Shown here piece by piece: positions 10,802 through 21,349 of a stretch of 64,000 nt of DNA; the first letter of the stretch is position 1; every line of letters begins with the position of its first letter. The position numbers and the translations under genes were made by a program. This DNA comes from Clitoria ternatea. Lineage: Eukaryota > Streptophyta > Magnoliopsida > Fabales > Fabaceae. The stretch is from assembly GCA_037962975.1 (NCBI GenBank), contig CM075670.1:86183501-86247500 (forward strand), written 5' to 3'. A model generated the notes under the pieces. That model was not told where the DNA came from, searched no databases, and was given only the letters and a program-made list of their open reading frames with translations.

Positions 10802-12028
10802 AAGGCAAGCAACACCTATTGGTATTTGGATAGTGGGTGTTCAAAACATATGACGGGAGATATAAGCAAGTTCATATCATTCCCTCCCAAGAGAAAATGA
10901 AGTGTCATGTATGGGGATAACACTAAAGGAAGAATTCTAGGCATTGGAAACATTGGTAAAAATTCCTCTACCTCAATTAGTGACGTATTGTATGTTGAAG
11001 GGATCAAACACAACTTGCTTAGCATTAGCCAATTATGTGATAAAGGATATAGAGTATTGTTTGAATCAAATTATTGTATAATTGAACATAAGCTAAACAA
11101 GGAAGTCAAGTTTGTTGGTAAAAGAATTGATAATATTTACATGATTGATATTGATAGTTTATCCTTAAATGATGCACAATGCTTTATGACTAAAGAGGAT
11201 GAAACTTGGTTGTGGCATAGAAGAATAGCTCATATACATGTAGACCATTTGAACAAACTTGTTTCTAAGGAATTAGTAATTGGTTTACCAAAGCTTAAAT
11301 TTGAAAACAAATTTTGTGATGCATGTTAAAAGGGAAAACAATTAAAGGCATCCTTTCAAGCTAAAAACATTGTTTCCACTCAAAGGCCTTTACAACTTTT
11401 ACACATGGATCTATTTGGACCTTCCAAAATCAAAAGCTTTAGTGGTAATTACTATGGTCTAGTAATTGTAGATGATTATTCAAGATATACATGGACCTTG
11501 TTTCTTGCTCATAAAAATGAAGCATATCATGCATTCAAGAGACTAGCCAAGATTATCCAAAATGAGCAAAATTCAAAAATCGCATCCATAAGAACCGATC
11601 ATGGGGGAGAATTTGAAAACCAATCCTTTGAAAAGTTTTGCGAAAAACATGGTATCAATCATAATTTTTCATCTCCTAGAACTCCACAACAAAATGGAGT
11701 GGTTGAAAGGAAAAATAGATCTTTAGTGGAGCTTACAAGAACCATGTTAAATGAAAATAACATTGCGAAACATTTTTGGGCCGATGCGGTAAATACGGTG
11801 TGTCATGTTATGAATAGATGTTTAATAAGGCCTATTCTAAAGAAAACCCCCTATGAACTTTACAAGGGAAGAAAACCTAATATTTCTTATTTTTATATTT
11901 TTGGATGCAAATGTTTTGTGCTCAACAATGGAAAGGATAATCTAGGAAAGTTTGATGGAAAATCTGATGAGGCAATCTTTCTAGGATATTCATCATTTAG
12001 TAAATCATATCGAGTCTTTAACAAATAA
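10802..12028 (+). pseudogene. PR-IN: Cop1 protease and integrase (broken)
   Basis: Frame 2 remnant. The aspartic protease active site WYLDSGCSKHMTG is at about 10822. A TGA follows near 10901, then a protease C-terminal part (YGDNTKG, SDVLYVEGIKHNLLSISQL). The integrase zinc region starts with WLWHRRIAH near 11209 and ends in CDAC, where a TAA interrupts at 11327-11329. The core has DLFGP, DDYSRYTW, the D in RTDHGGEFE and the E in NGVVERKNRSL, so the catalytic D, D, E are present. After 12028 the frame is interrupted again and a short, lysine-rich linker leads to RT in another frame. Integration enzymes are encoded before RT here, as in all copia elements. Confidence 0.88.
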
Positions 12029-12228
12029 ACTAACACTATTGAGGAATCAATTCATGTGAAATTTGATGAAAATGACCATAACTCCCCGAGGAAGGAAGAT
12101 GTTGATGACATTGTAGGTACCTTCCAAGAATTAACATGGATAATAAAGAAGAAGATATCAAAGACAAGGACACAACACAAGAAGTGGAAACTCAACAAAA
12201 GGAATAGATCATCTCAAAAGACCATCCT

Positions 12229-13854
12229 TTGGATAACATCATAGGTGATATCACAAAAGGTGTAAGTATTCGTCGTTCTTTTAATACTTGCAATCATTTG
12301 GCTTTTGTCTCACAAATTGAACCTAAAACCATTAATGAGGCTATTATTGATGAGCATTGGATGTTGGCTATGCTAGAAGAACTAAATCAATTTGAAAGAA
12401 ATCAAGTTTGGGAATTAGTGCCAAGGCCAAATGATCATCAAATAATAGGTACTAAATGGGTTTTTAGGAACAAATTAGATGAAAACGGTATAATCACTAG
12501 AAATAAGGCTAGATTAGTTCCTAAGGGGTATAATCAAGAAGAAGGAATAGACTATGAAGAAACATATGCTCTCGTAGCTAGGCTAGAAGCCATTAGATTA
12601 TTGTTAGCCTTTGCTTGTTGTAAGGATTTCAAGTTGTACCAAATGGATGTCAAAAGTGCTTTCTTGAATGGATACATTCAAGAAGAAGTATATGTTGATC
12701 AACCTCCAGGTTTTGAAAACTATCAATTTCTAAATCATGTTTTCAAACTAAAGAAAGCTTTATATGGTTTAAAACAAGCTCTAAGAGCTTGGTATGAAAG
12801 ATTAAGTAAATTTATTTTAGAAAACAATTTTGAAAGAGGAAAGGTTGACACAACATTATTCACTAAGCACAAAAAGAATGACATACTATTGGTTCAAGTA
12901 TATGTTGATGATATCATTTTTGGTGCTACTAATGAATCTTTATGCAAAGAGTTTTCTAAGCTAATGCAGGACGAATTTGAGATGTCCATGATGGGAGAAC
13001 TAACATTCTTCCTAGGACTACAAATCAAGCAAACAAAAGAAGGCACTTTTATTAGTCAATCAAAATATTGCAAGGAGTTGCTTAGGAAATTTAACATGGA
13101 CAAGGCAAATGATATTGCCACACCAATGAGCACTTCATGCTATCTAGATAAGGATGAAAAAGAAAAGGATATTGAACTCACAAAATATAGAGGTATGATC
13201 GGATCCTTACTTTACTTAACCGCTAGTAGACCGGATATCATGTTTGTTGTTTATATGTGTGCAAGATACCAAGCATGCCCAAAAGAATCACACCTTACTG
13301 CAGTAAAAAAAATAATGAAATATCTAGTTGGAACTCAAAATGTTGGTTTATGGTACCCCAAAGGGGTCGAATGCACTCTAGTAGGATATTCTGACTCTGA
13401 TTTTGCAGGATGTAAGCTTGATAGAAAAAGTACTAGTGGTACTTGTCACTTGCTTAGTAGTTCTCTTGTATCTTGGCATAGCAAGAAACAAGTGAGTGTT
13501 GCATTATCAACAGCTGAGGCAGAATATATTGCAGCTAGTAGTTGTTGTGCTCAAATCCTTTGGATGAGACAACAACTCCTAGATTTTGGTGTTATGCTAG
13601 ATCATGTGCCTGTAAAATGTGATAACACAAGTGCCATTAATATTTCAAGGAATCCTGTCATGCATTCAAGGACCAAACATATAGAAATTCAACATCATTT
13701 CATTAAAGATCATGTATTAAAGGGTGATTGTATGCTTGAACATGTTGAAACTTCCAAGCAGGTAGCGGATATATTCACCAAACCTTTAGCAAAAGAACAA
13801 TTCATACACATTAGAAGGGAATTAGGAATCCTTGATATGACCAATTGTGTTTGA
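12229..13854 (+). pseudogene. RT-RH: Cop1 reverse transcriptase and RNase H (open frame)
   Basis: The longest open frame in the window (541 codons), yet still cut off from gag and integrase by a frameshift near 12200. RT: GTKWVFRNKLDENG, ARLVPKGYNQ, QMDVKSAFLNG, and the catalytic YVDDIIFG near 12900. The connection region follows. RNase H: GYSDSDFAGC, KSTSG, LSTAEAEYIA and CDNTSAI, then the conserved SRTKHIEI and HHFIKDHV, giving its acidic active site. The first ATG in this frame is not a real start; the product would be part of a polyprotein. The frame closes at TGA 13852-13854. Confidence 0.9.
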
Positions 13855-13985
13855 ATAATGAATAATTTTGATAATTCCTTGTTTTATAGCATGTTTAATG
13901 AGTTTGTAATCAATTGTGGTATGATTCATTAACTCCCCGATATTCTTGTTTGAACTATGCTAAATCTGTGCATTTTTGAACCATA
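13855..13985 (+). other. Cop1 spacer after pol
   Basis: Short AT-rich non-coding stretch between the pol stop and the internal palindrome array. I see no motif in it. Confidence 0.5.
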
Positions 13986-14296
13986 TAATCGATTACAAAC
14001 AGACAAGTAATCGATTACTAAGCCTCTGTTTCGTAAGTAATCGATTACCCGTTGATAGATAATCGATTACTAGGCTTCTGTTACATGCCCAATCGATTAA
14101 CACCTCTAGATAATCCATTACCAACGTTTTAACTTCCTGATAATCGATTACTCTCATATCCTAATCGATTATAAAGATTCTATTTTTAACCTAATTGATT
14201 ACCCATGTGCCCTAATCGATTACGCTATATGAAAAACGTTCAAACTTCCTCTGAAACCATGTCCTAATCGATTAGCCTCTGCTGCCTAATCGATTA
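13986..14296. repeat. Cop1 internal array: six phased pairs of AATCGATT before ORF3
   Basis: Core starts: 13987, 14009, 14039, 14061, 14091, 14112 (AATCCATT), 14142, 14163, 14193 (AATTGATT), 14214, 14266, 14288. Spacings are 22, 30, 22, 30, 21, 30, 21, 30, 21, 52 and 22, a nearly perfect 22/30 alternation (51-52 bp period). It has the same core and pair spacing as the LTR array, but the flanking linkers are different, so it is not a simple recent copy of the LTR. It ends 110 bp before a TATA box. Confidence 0.93.
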
Positions 14297-14404
14297 GCGT
14301 CGGAACTGGAGCAGTCAAAGTGCAAATTTTCGAGGCAAATCGTTGGCCCAATCAATCCACTCCTCATTAACTCCTTTCTCTCCATTCTAAACCCTACTTT
14401 TCCC

Positions 14405-14411
14405 TATAAAT
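14405..14411 (+). promoter_or_regulatory. Putative internal TATA box for Cop1 ORF3
   Basis: TATAAAT in TTTCCCTATAAATTTACC, preceded by the palindrome array and followed by a strongly pyrimidine-rich leader (14412-14520) and the ORF3 ATG at 14532. This layout repeats that of the LTR promoter, where array and TATA are separated by almost the same distance. Promoter function is inferred. Confidence 0.55.
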
Positions 14412-14531
14412 TTACCTCCCCTCACTCTCTCATCTCATACTACCTTTTCTTCCACTCTCCCAAGCTTCCAAGAGCTCTCTCAATCTCTATTACTTTCTTC
14501 TCCTTCTTTCTGTATTTCACTTTCAATTACC

Positions 14532-15635
14532 ATGTCTTCCTCACGCATTGTTAAGAGGGCAAGGTCTTCAATGGCCCAAACCAATAACCCTCTTGATTTT
14601 TCAAGATTCTTCACATCCCCTAGAGACCTTCAAAACTTCATCAAAAACTTCTCTGAAAAAGATATCATCTCTCCCCACTTCATCAATGCTGAAGTATTTG
14701 ACCACCATAGCCTCACCTTCACTCAAAGCTTGCACCACTATAACCTCTTCCCCTTCCTCACCCTTAAGGAAGAACTCTATTATCCTGAGCTTGTAAGGGT
14801 GTTCTACTGTAACCTTAAACTTGTGGATGGGTTGCTTGAATCAAAGGTCAAAAATGTGACCCTTAGAATTACAAATGCTCAATTGGCGAAAATCACTCTA
14901 CTTCCGCTCAATGATGTTGAGTTCGTTGGAGGAGATCCCCAGGACGAATAGGATTTCAATGCCATTACTACTCGACAATCACTATGGAAGGCTGATCGCC
15001 CAAGGAGCAACTATAAACTGGTAGGCCATTTGACCATGAACAACTGTTTTCTTCACTTCTTCTTGGTAAAGATGTTGGTTCCTCGTGGTGGGAACTACGC
15101 TCTGGTTGAGGAGGATGATGTCATCTTAATATGGGCCATGCACAACCGAAAAGAAATTAATTGGGTTCAAATGCTAAAGTTGCACATGCTTCATGCAAAA
15201 GACCAGCAAAAGCTCCCCTACACCATCCTGCTCACCAAAATCTTCAAGGCTTTTGGAGTTAACTTAACTGGAGAATTGTCAGAGAAGGTGCCTCCTAAAG
15301 CTTGCATTGGCACCCATCATCTCACAAAGATAGGTATCGTTTATGTGAATGGAGCTTGGTACTCAAAAATGGAAGGCATTCATGCTAACATTCCTTTTGA
15401 AGCTCCTGCTAATGAACCTGCCCCTCCTCCTCCTGCAACTCAAGCTGAACCGTCCGCCCCCGCTAACCCCTTTGCCTCCCTTTATGCGCACCTTGACCGT
15501 CGGTTTGACAGAATTGAGAACTCTCTTCAAGAGTTCCAAATGACTGAGCAGCAACATTTTGAAATTATGCAACAACGTTACGATGAGCTGTCTCATGAGA
15601 TTTCTGAATTCCACTTTTTCTATCTGGATAATTAG
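14532..15635 (+). pseudogene. Cop1 ORF3, env-position protein (one stop)
   Basis: A 367-residue frame from MSSSRIVKRA to TAG, with one nonsense TAG at 14949-14951. A leucine- and phenylalanine-rich globular part of about 275 residues includes PELVRVFYCN at residues 85-94. A proline/alanine linker (APANEPAPPPP) follows and a C-terminal coiled coil (DRRFDRIENSLQEF...). It resembles what plant annotations call the putative plant transposon protein domain. The pattern P-x-[LI]-V-x-x-F-Y-x-N and the order globular, Pro-rich, helical recur in the Ath2 and Ath3 ORF3. I see no signal peptide or transmembrane helix, so an envelope role is doubtful. Function unknown; a DNA-binding or regulatory role is only a hypothesis. 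Confidence 0.75.
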
Positions 15636-16104
15636 ATCCATTTTATTGTGCTTTGTTTCAATTGTTTTTCATTATGTTTCTTTTTAATTCTGCAATTTCC
15701 ATTATGTAATTTCCCTTTCTGCAATGAATAAAATTTTTGTTTCATTATATCTCTATTGTATTACTATTTTTTGATGATTACAACGGGGGAGAAATATATG
15801 AGTTCATCTAATCTGATTGTTAAGAATAACAAGTGATAAAAAAATGTTTGATAATAACAAGTGATTAAACAAGTGGACTAGATAATTATCTCTATGGCAT
15901 AACTTCTTTTAGATAGGGGAAGATATTTTTTAAAATCAAGAGATAACCTGTTAAAGATAACATTGTGCAAAATTTGAAATAGATATGTTTTTACACATAA
16001 TGTTCAAGAGATGAAATTAGAAATTGATTAGAGAGAAGTTTATTTTGAACTAACAACCCTCAAGAGATGAACATTGTTTGTCATCATCAAAAAGGGGGAG
16101 AATA
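15636..16104 (+). other. Cop1 3' untranslated region and polypurine tract
   Basis: AT-rich, non-coding. It ends in the polypurine tract AAAAAGGGGGAG (16089-16100), followed by AATA and the LTR start TGTTTGAATATG at 16105. The G-run tract is typical of SIRE-like copia elements. Confidence 0.8.
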
Positions 16105-17556
16105 TGTTTGAATATGTTTTTAGGTTCAAGGATTTTGATAATGACAAAGGACTCTTGAAGAAACTCTTGGAGAAACAAGAAACAACATCAGACCTGCAAA
16201 AACACGTATGATAATCGATTAGGAAGGCAGAGCTAATCGATTAGATAGCTTCTGTTTTGGTCTATAATCGATTACATAGTGAAGACTAATCGATTACAGG
16301 TATTCTGTTTATTAACTAATCGATTACACCAACACACCTAATCGATTACCAAGTTGAGAAATTAGATTAAATGTATCAGGTACTTATGCTAATCGATTAC
16401 AACATATCAGATAATCGATTACAGGGCTACTGTTTTTACACTAATCGATTAGACACAAGGCATAATCGATTACCAAGCTGCGTAACCAAATTAAGTGCAT
16501 CAGGTATCATCACTAATCGATTACAAGGCAAGACATAATCAATTAACAAGGTTCTGAGTTACAGCTAATCGATTACATGGTGTACCCTAATCGATTATAG
16601 CACGAAAAACACTAAACATTTTAAAGTGTAATCGATTACAGCTCGAGGCGTGATCGATTATGATAGTGCCAGAATTTAGGGAAAGTGCTTTTTAGGTGGA
16701 AACTAGCTTATTTCTCCATATCTCTCAAACACCCATCACATGCAACGGCTAGGAACTTCATTATGCTCTTCTCCTAGGTCTATAAATTCAAGACTCCTTC
16801 AAGCTACTCAAAGCATCAATCATATCCATCAAAGGGAAATCAATTCTTAAGTCTTGTAAGTCTTATTCTTGCATAGTCTTCATTTTTTTGAAACTTAGAA
16901 CTTCAACTTGTATATTCTCTCTTGTTGAGAGTTAGAATTTGAGAGAGCTTTCACTTGTATATCTACTCTATTTAGAGAGTCATTATCTTGTAAACACTAC
17001 AAAACACAAAGGTTTTTCACTCTAGGTTGAGTGGTCACAAAGGTTGGGGTTCAACCTTTGGGTATTGAGAGTTTAAGAGATTGGGTGGGTTACCCTTATG
17101 CTAGTGAGGATTGAGTTCTTGAGTGTGGGACACTAGGAAGCTGCAATTGCTCATAGCTTGTAATCTCTAAACTTCAATAGTGAAAATCCTTCAAGTCGGT
17201 TGCTTGAAGGCGAGACATACACCGGGGTTGGTGGAACTCGTTAAATCGGGTTGCAAGCTCTTCTCCCTTACTCTTTTACATTTATATACTGTATTTGATT
17301 GTTTTGTGTTGGTTGATTGTGATTTGCTTACTTGAGCTTGCTTGAATTAGTTAACTTTAAACATTGCACACCAAGTGTTTGACAAATTGTCTAGGCTATA
17401 TTTACCTCTTGTTTTGCATTGTCTCTTGCATTAAACTTGATTTTACTTGCATAATCTTTAAACTTGTGATAAAAGAATCAAGTTCAAAGGCATTCTAAGC
17501 AAAGTTTTAAAAACTCAATTCACCCCCTCTTGAGTATTGAGGCCACTTGAATAACA
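16105..17556 (+). repeat. Cop1 3' LTR
   Basis: 1,452 bp copy of 7618-9071. The palindrome array is at 16213-16659 and the TATA box at 16781-16787. Array cores differ from the 5' LTR mostly by transitions at the central CG: AATCAATT at about 16539, and the reciprocal GATCGATT/AATCGATT swap in the last pair. It ends with TTGAATAACA followed by the AATATTG direct repeat. Confidence 0.93.
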
Positions 17557-17563
17557 AATATTG
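17557..17563. other. Cop1 right target-site direct repeat
   Basis: AATATTG, the partner of 7611-7617. It overlaps the first bases of the resumed Ath1 LTR. Confidence 0.8.
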
Positions 17564-18318
17564 TAATATAATTTTGAGGTTCTTGTTTTTAATATAGTAT
17601 GCTTTTATTATTGTTTATTTCTTCATAATCTTACTCTGCTTATTGAATTCCATTTTATTTAATTAAATTTGTATGCTTAATCGGTTTAACTATTCAAATA
17701 GAATAAAATAAGATTTTAAATTAAACTGGATTAAGGAAATGTGCATGCTTAATGAGTATTTTCATAATCACTTTTAATAATTATGGTTTGCTTAATTCCA
17801 TAATTTAAGAATAGATTATGTATGTAGGCGATGTTCTTACATATGCTCAATAATTCCTAGATTTTACGATCTTGACTCCTTTTGCTTAATTAGGATGCTT
17901 GATTAAAATATTCATTTTTAAATGAAAGTAAAGGAATTATGAATTAAAAAAGACGCTTAGTTGATTAATTCAAATTGAGCTAAGAAATCAACAGTAATAA
18001 AAGTGTACAAATTATCTTTAGTGAACCAAGGATAAATTTAATTACAACACTCCAAGAAAATCAATCGCTTGTTATTTATTGTTTCAAATCTTATATTTAC
18101 TTTGTTTTGATTTTTATTGTAACAACCAATCAATCAAACCCCCCAATTATAATTGTATGTTTGTTGAATTTTTGTTTGTAAAAATTAATTTTAAACTTGA
18201 TTTTCCTAAATTTTTGTGTTGATCCTTGAGAGAACGACCTAGGTTGACACCCTAGTACTACATTAATTAATTTTAATGTACTAATTTGACGGAACCACGA
18301 CTGTAATCAAAATCGTCA
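17562..18318 (+). repeat. Ath1 3' LTR, second segment
   Basis: The remaining 757 bp of the Ath1 LTR after the Cop1 insertion. It includes the CCTTGAGAGAACGACCTAGG region near 18224 and ends ...AAATCGTCA at 18318. The end is fixed by homology: from 18319 on, the sequence matches 29452 onward inside the Ath2 LTR, while the bases before it do not. Ath1 therefore lies inside the Ath2 5' LTR. Confidence 0.78.
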
Positions 18319-18586
18319 ATTTCCATCAATTTTTACTGATTTGCTATCACAATCATTTATTTCCAGTTTTGGTTACGTTCATTATCAACTTATTAAAACA
18401 CCAATGCAAATATTAAGTCATAGCATTTCATAAGTTTCAGATTTCTAAGTTTATTACTCCTCAATGGAACGATACTTTTCTATTACTACAACATCCATGA
18501 TTAAACTTGGCACGAACCTTTTATAGTATACAAACTTGATTCTTATATCACTTCCAAAGATAAGTCATTCAAGAAATTTGTTACCA
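18319..18586 (+). repeat. Ath2 5' LTR, 3' remnant
   Basis: 268 bp from ATTTCCATCAA to TTGTTACCA, collinear without gaps with 29452-29719. The rest of this LTR is displaced left by the Ath1 insertion. Confidence 0.88.
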
Positions 18587-18591
18587 AGTTT

Positions 18592-18609
18592 TGGCGCCAC
18601 AGCCGAGGA
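18592..18609 (+). other. Ath2 primer binding site
   Basis: TGGCGCCACAGCCGAGGA, six bases after the LTR end. It resembles the TGGCRCCGTYGCCGGGGA site of Ath3 (tRNA-Asp type as I recall) but has diverged in the second half. Confidence 0.6.
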
Positions 18610-18874
18610 GCAATTAAAGTTTGGAAATCTAGTTCGAATTGACAGACTCTGAATAATTTTATTTTTTTTTCTTTCTTTCTTGTTCATTTTTTATTTTGAT
18701 TTACCTTGTGAATAACCTTGCTTGAGTTAGCTTTATGCTATAAAGAGGACAGGGATCAAAAGAACAACTTGCATTTGACCTAGAAATAGATAGATTCCTC
18801 AAGAAGATCAAGAGAGTAAAGAAAAAGCAGAACTTCCATATAGGTGAAACTTCTCCTTAATACCAGCTAAGAAA

Positions 18875-20463
18875 ATGGTGGATGACAACAGCCACAACCA
18901 AAATCCACCAAGAAGGACACTTGGAGATTATGCATGACAACAAGGACCCAGACATTTTTCAAGCATTGCTATCCTAACACCATAAAAGCAATAGAAATGA
19001 AACTTGTTTTTCTAAGTTTGATTAGTTCCTACCAATTCCATGGAATGTCAACTAAAGATCTATATACTTATTTGGCAACATTCTATGAATTGGTTGGAAT
19101 AATGGGATTTGACCAAGATGTTATTAAGGCTGCATATCTAAGATTATTTCCTTTTTCGTTAGCAGGTAAAGCAAAGGAACGGCTACAATCTCATCCAAAT
19201 CAAAGTCTGAATAACTGGAATATAGTTGAAGAAAATTTTCTACAAAGATTCTTTCCACCATCCAGATTTATCAAGGCCAAATCAGACATCACAACATTTA
19301 AACAGGGCCAAGATGAACCCTTTTGTGAAGCATGGGAACGTTTTAAATTTCTCCTTAGGAAATGCCCAAACCATGGTTTGGAAGATATTGCCCAACTTAA
19401 TATCTTCTATAGTGGACTGAGGGTTGATACCAAAATGATATTGGGCGCAGCAGCTGGAGGCACAATGATGATGGTGGATGCAGAACAAGCCACAAGAATT
19501 ATTGAAGCATTATCCTCCACAGACTACCAAGCTTAACATGATAGATCTCAAGTCCAAAAAAAGGGAGTACTGGAGTTAAACACTATGGATGCCATCCTAG
19601 TTCAAAATAAGATACTCACTCAACAGATTAAGGCTCTTACACAGCAAATTGCAAAATTACCACAACAGCTACATGCAGTACAAACGTCTTATTTTGCAGG
19701 ACATCAACAATCACAACTAAAATATGATTTTTGTGGAAGAGGCCATCAAAATGGACACTGCCAAGGAGAACAGCCTGACAGATCCATCATGTACATGAAC
19801 AACCAAAGAAAGCAATGTAATTTCAATAACAATGTTTATTCTAACAATTTTTCACAGGGTTGGAGGAATAATCAAAATAATGGATGGAAACAAGAAGGAA
19901 ACACATCCAACAGGCAACAACCGTATCAACAGGGCCATCCTCCTTTGCACGAGAGAACATCAAAATTGGAAGACACCCTTGAGAAGTTCATGTAAGTTTC
20001 CATTACCAATCAGAAAAATACAGAAGCTTCAATAAGGAATTTAGAGACACAAGTGGGACAATTGGCTCGTCAAATTGCAGAACAAAACAATTCACAATTT
20101 GGAGCTAATACTCACCCAAACCCAAAGGAACATTTCAAAGCAATTACCATAAGGAGTGGAAGGGTTACTAGACTAGAAGTGGAGAAGGAAAGAAAGATGG
20201 AAGAAAAGAGTCGTGAAAAAGAATCAATAAAAGAAGGAGTTACAGAGAAGAGTAAGGAAGAAAAAGATAAAGATAATGATGTTGTACATATAGAGAGTGA
20301 GGACATCATTGAAAAAAATAAAAAGAGAGAAATAAAAGAAGGGAAGAAAAAGGTGGACGAACCAGCACCACAGTTGAAAAGTTTGCCTTACCCAGAGAAT
20401 CCTTCAAAGAAAGACAAAGGCAATTTGCAAGGTTCATGGACATCTTCAAAAGGTTGTAAATAA
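18875..20463 (+). pseudogene. gag: Ath2 gag (broken)
   Basis: Gag capsid protein remnant. The true start is likely ATG 18875 (MVDDNSHNQN...RRTLGDYA), matching the RRTLRQFA start region of Ath3. A TGA and a frameshift near 18935-18990 move the rest to the frame of 18934. Capsid core: SLAGKAKERL, FLQRFFPPSR, FCEAWERFKFLLRKCPNHG. Stops interrupt at 19534 and 19993. The zinc knuckle near 19725 reads YDFCGRGHQNGHC, so its first cysteine is lost. The C-terminal part has an extreme Lys/Glu tract (20160-20370). Confidence 0.85.
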
Positions 20464-21349
20464 ATATACCTTTTGAAGAAGTCATGGAGAAAATGCCAAC
20501 CCACGTAAAATTCATGAAGGAACTATTGACAAAGAAGAAAAGATTCTCAGAGAAAATAGTGGAGATCGAAATATGATGCAGTGTTATTATTCAAAAAACA
20601 TTGCCACAGAAAACAAAAGATCCAGGCAGCTTCACGATCCCAGTCACTATTGGTACACTACCAGTAGGGAACGCATCAACCTAATGTCATTGTCAATGGT
20701 AAGAAGGATTAGAGATTTGGAGGTAAAACCAACACGGATGACTCTTTAATTGGAAGATCGATCTATACAATTCCTATACGGGATAGCAAAAGACGTGTTA
20801 GTGAGAGTCGATAAATTCGTATTCCCTGTAGATTTTGTCATCATAGACATTGAGGAAGATACAGAGGTGTCTCTCATTTTAGGCAGACCTTTCATGAAAA
20901 CTATAAAGGTGATTATTGACGTAGATGATGGAAAGCTCAAGGTGAGAGTACAAGATGAGGAGGTGAATTTTAATGTACTTGATGCGATGAAGCACCCTGT
21001 GGAAAAGCAACAATGCTTCAAAATTAATGTTGAAGATATGGTCATTAAAGAAGAAGCAAAGGAATGGTTCAATGAAGACCCATTGTAAAAGGTACTGACA
21101 TATGCCTTAGAAGAGTTAAATGAAAAGGAGAAAGAGGAAGTTGAAGAGATTTTGAACGAGCTGGAATGCAAAAAGCCTATCACTCAAGGAGAAAGTCATT
21201 ATGAGAAGCCACCAGAAAAAGCAGAAACCACTGTGCGGAAAATGGAACTAAAAGTTTTACCATCACACTTGAAATATGTTTTTCTTGATGAGGAAGAACA
21301 AAAGCCTGTTATTATTAATAGTCACCTATCAGAATCTGATGAGAGATAA
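20464..21349 (+). pseudogene. PR: Ath2 protease remnant, active site deleted
   Basis: Aspartic protease region without its catalytic motif. Where Ath3 has GKALLDLGASINLMPLSM, this copy reads VGNAST followed by a stop and LMSLSM (about 20668-20695), so roughly eight codons with the DLGAS motif are gone and the frame shifts. The C-terminal half (20750-21088) is open: DVLVRVDKFVFPVDFVIID, SLILGRPFMKT and VNFNVLDAMKHP. A linker follows (21089-21349). Confidence 0.8.

Larger units (their letters stand above)
7618..17556 (+). mobile_element. Cop1: SIRE-like Ty1/copia retrotransposon with third ORF
   Basis: Complete 9.94 kb element: 5' LTR 7618-9071, primer site 9074-9085, gag, protease, integrase, RT and RNase H in the copia order, then a non-coding palindrome array, ORF3 (the env position), polypurine tract and 3' LTR 16105-17556. 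The gag start, YVDDIIFG RT and a third ORF after pol fit the SIRE/Maximus group as I recall it. The LTRs differ by roughly 3-4% in the first 200 bp by eye, so the insertion is fairly old. It sits inside the Ath1 3' LTR. Stops in gag, protease, integrase and ORF3 make this copy non-autonomous. Confidence 0.93.

Noticed and set aside
13986..14296. Cop1 internal array as a recent copy of the LTR array
   Set aside because: Linkers do not match those of the LTR array; only core and spacing are shared.
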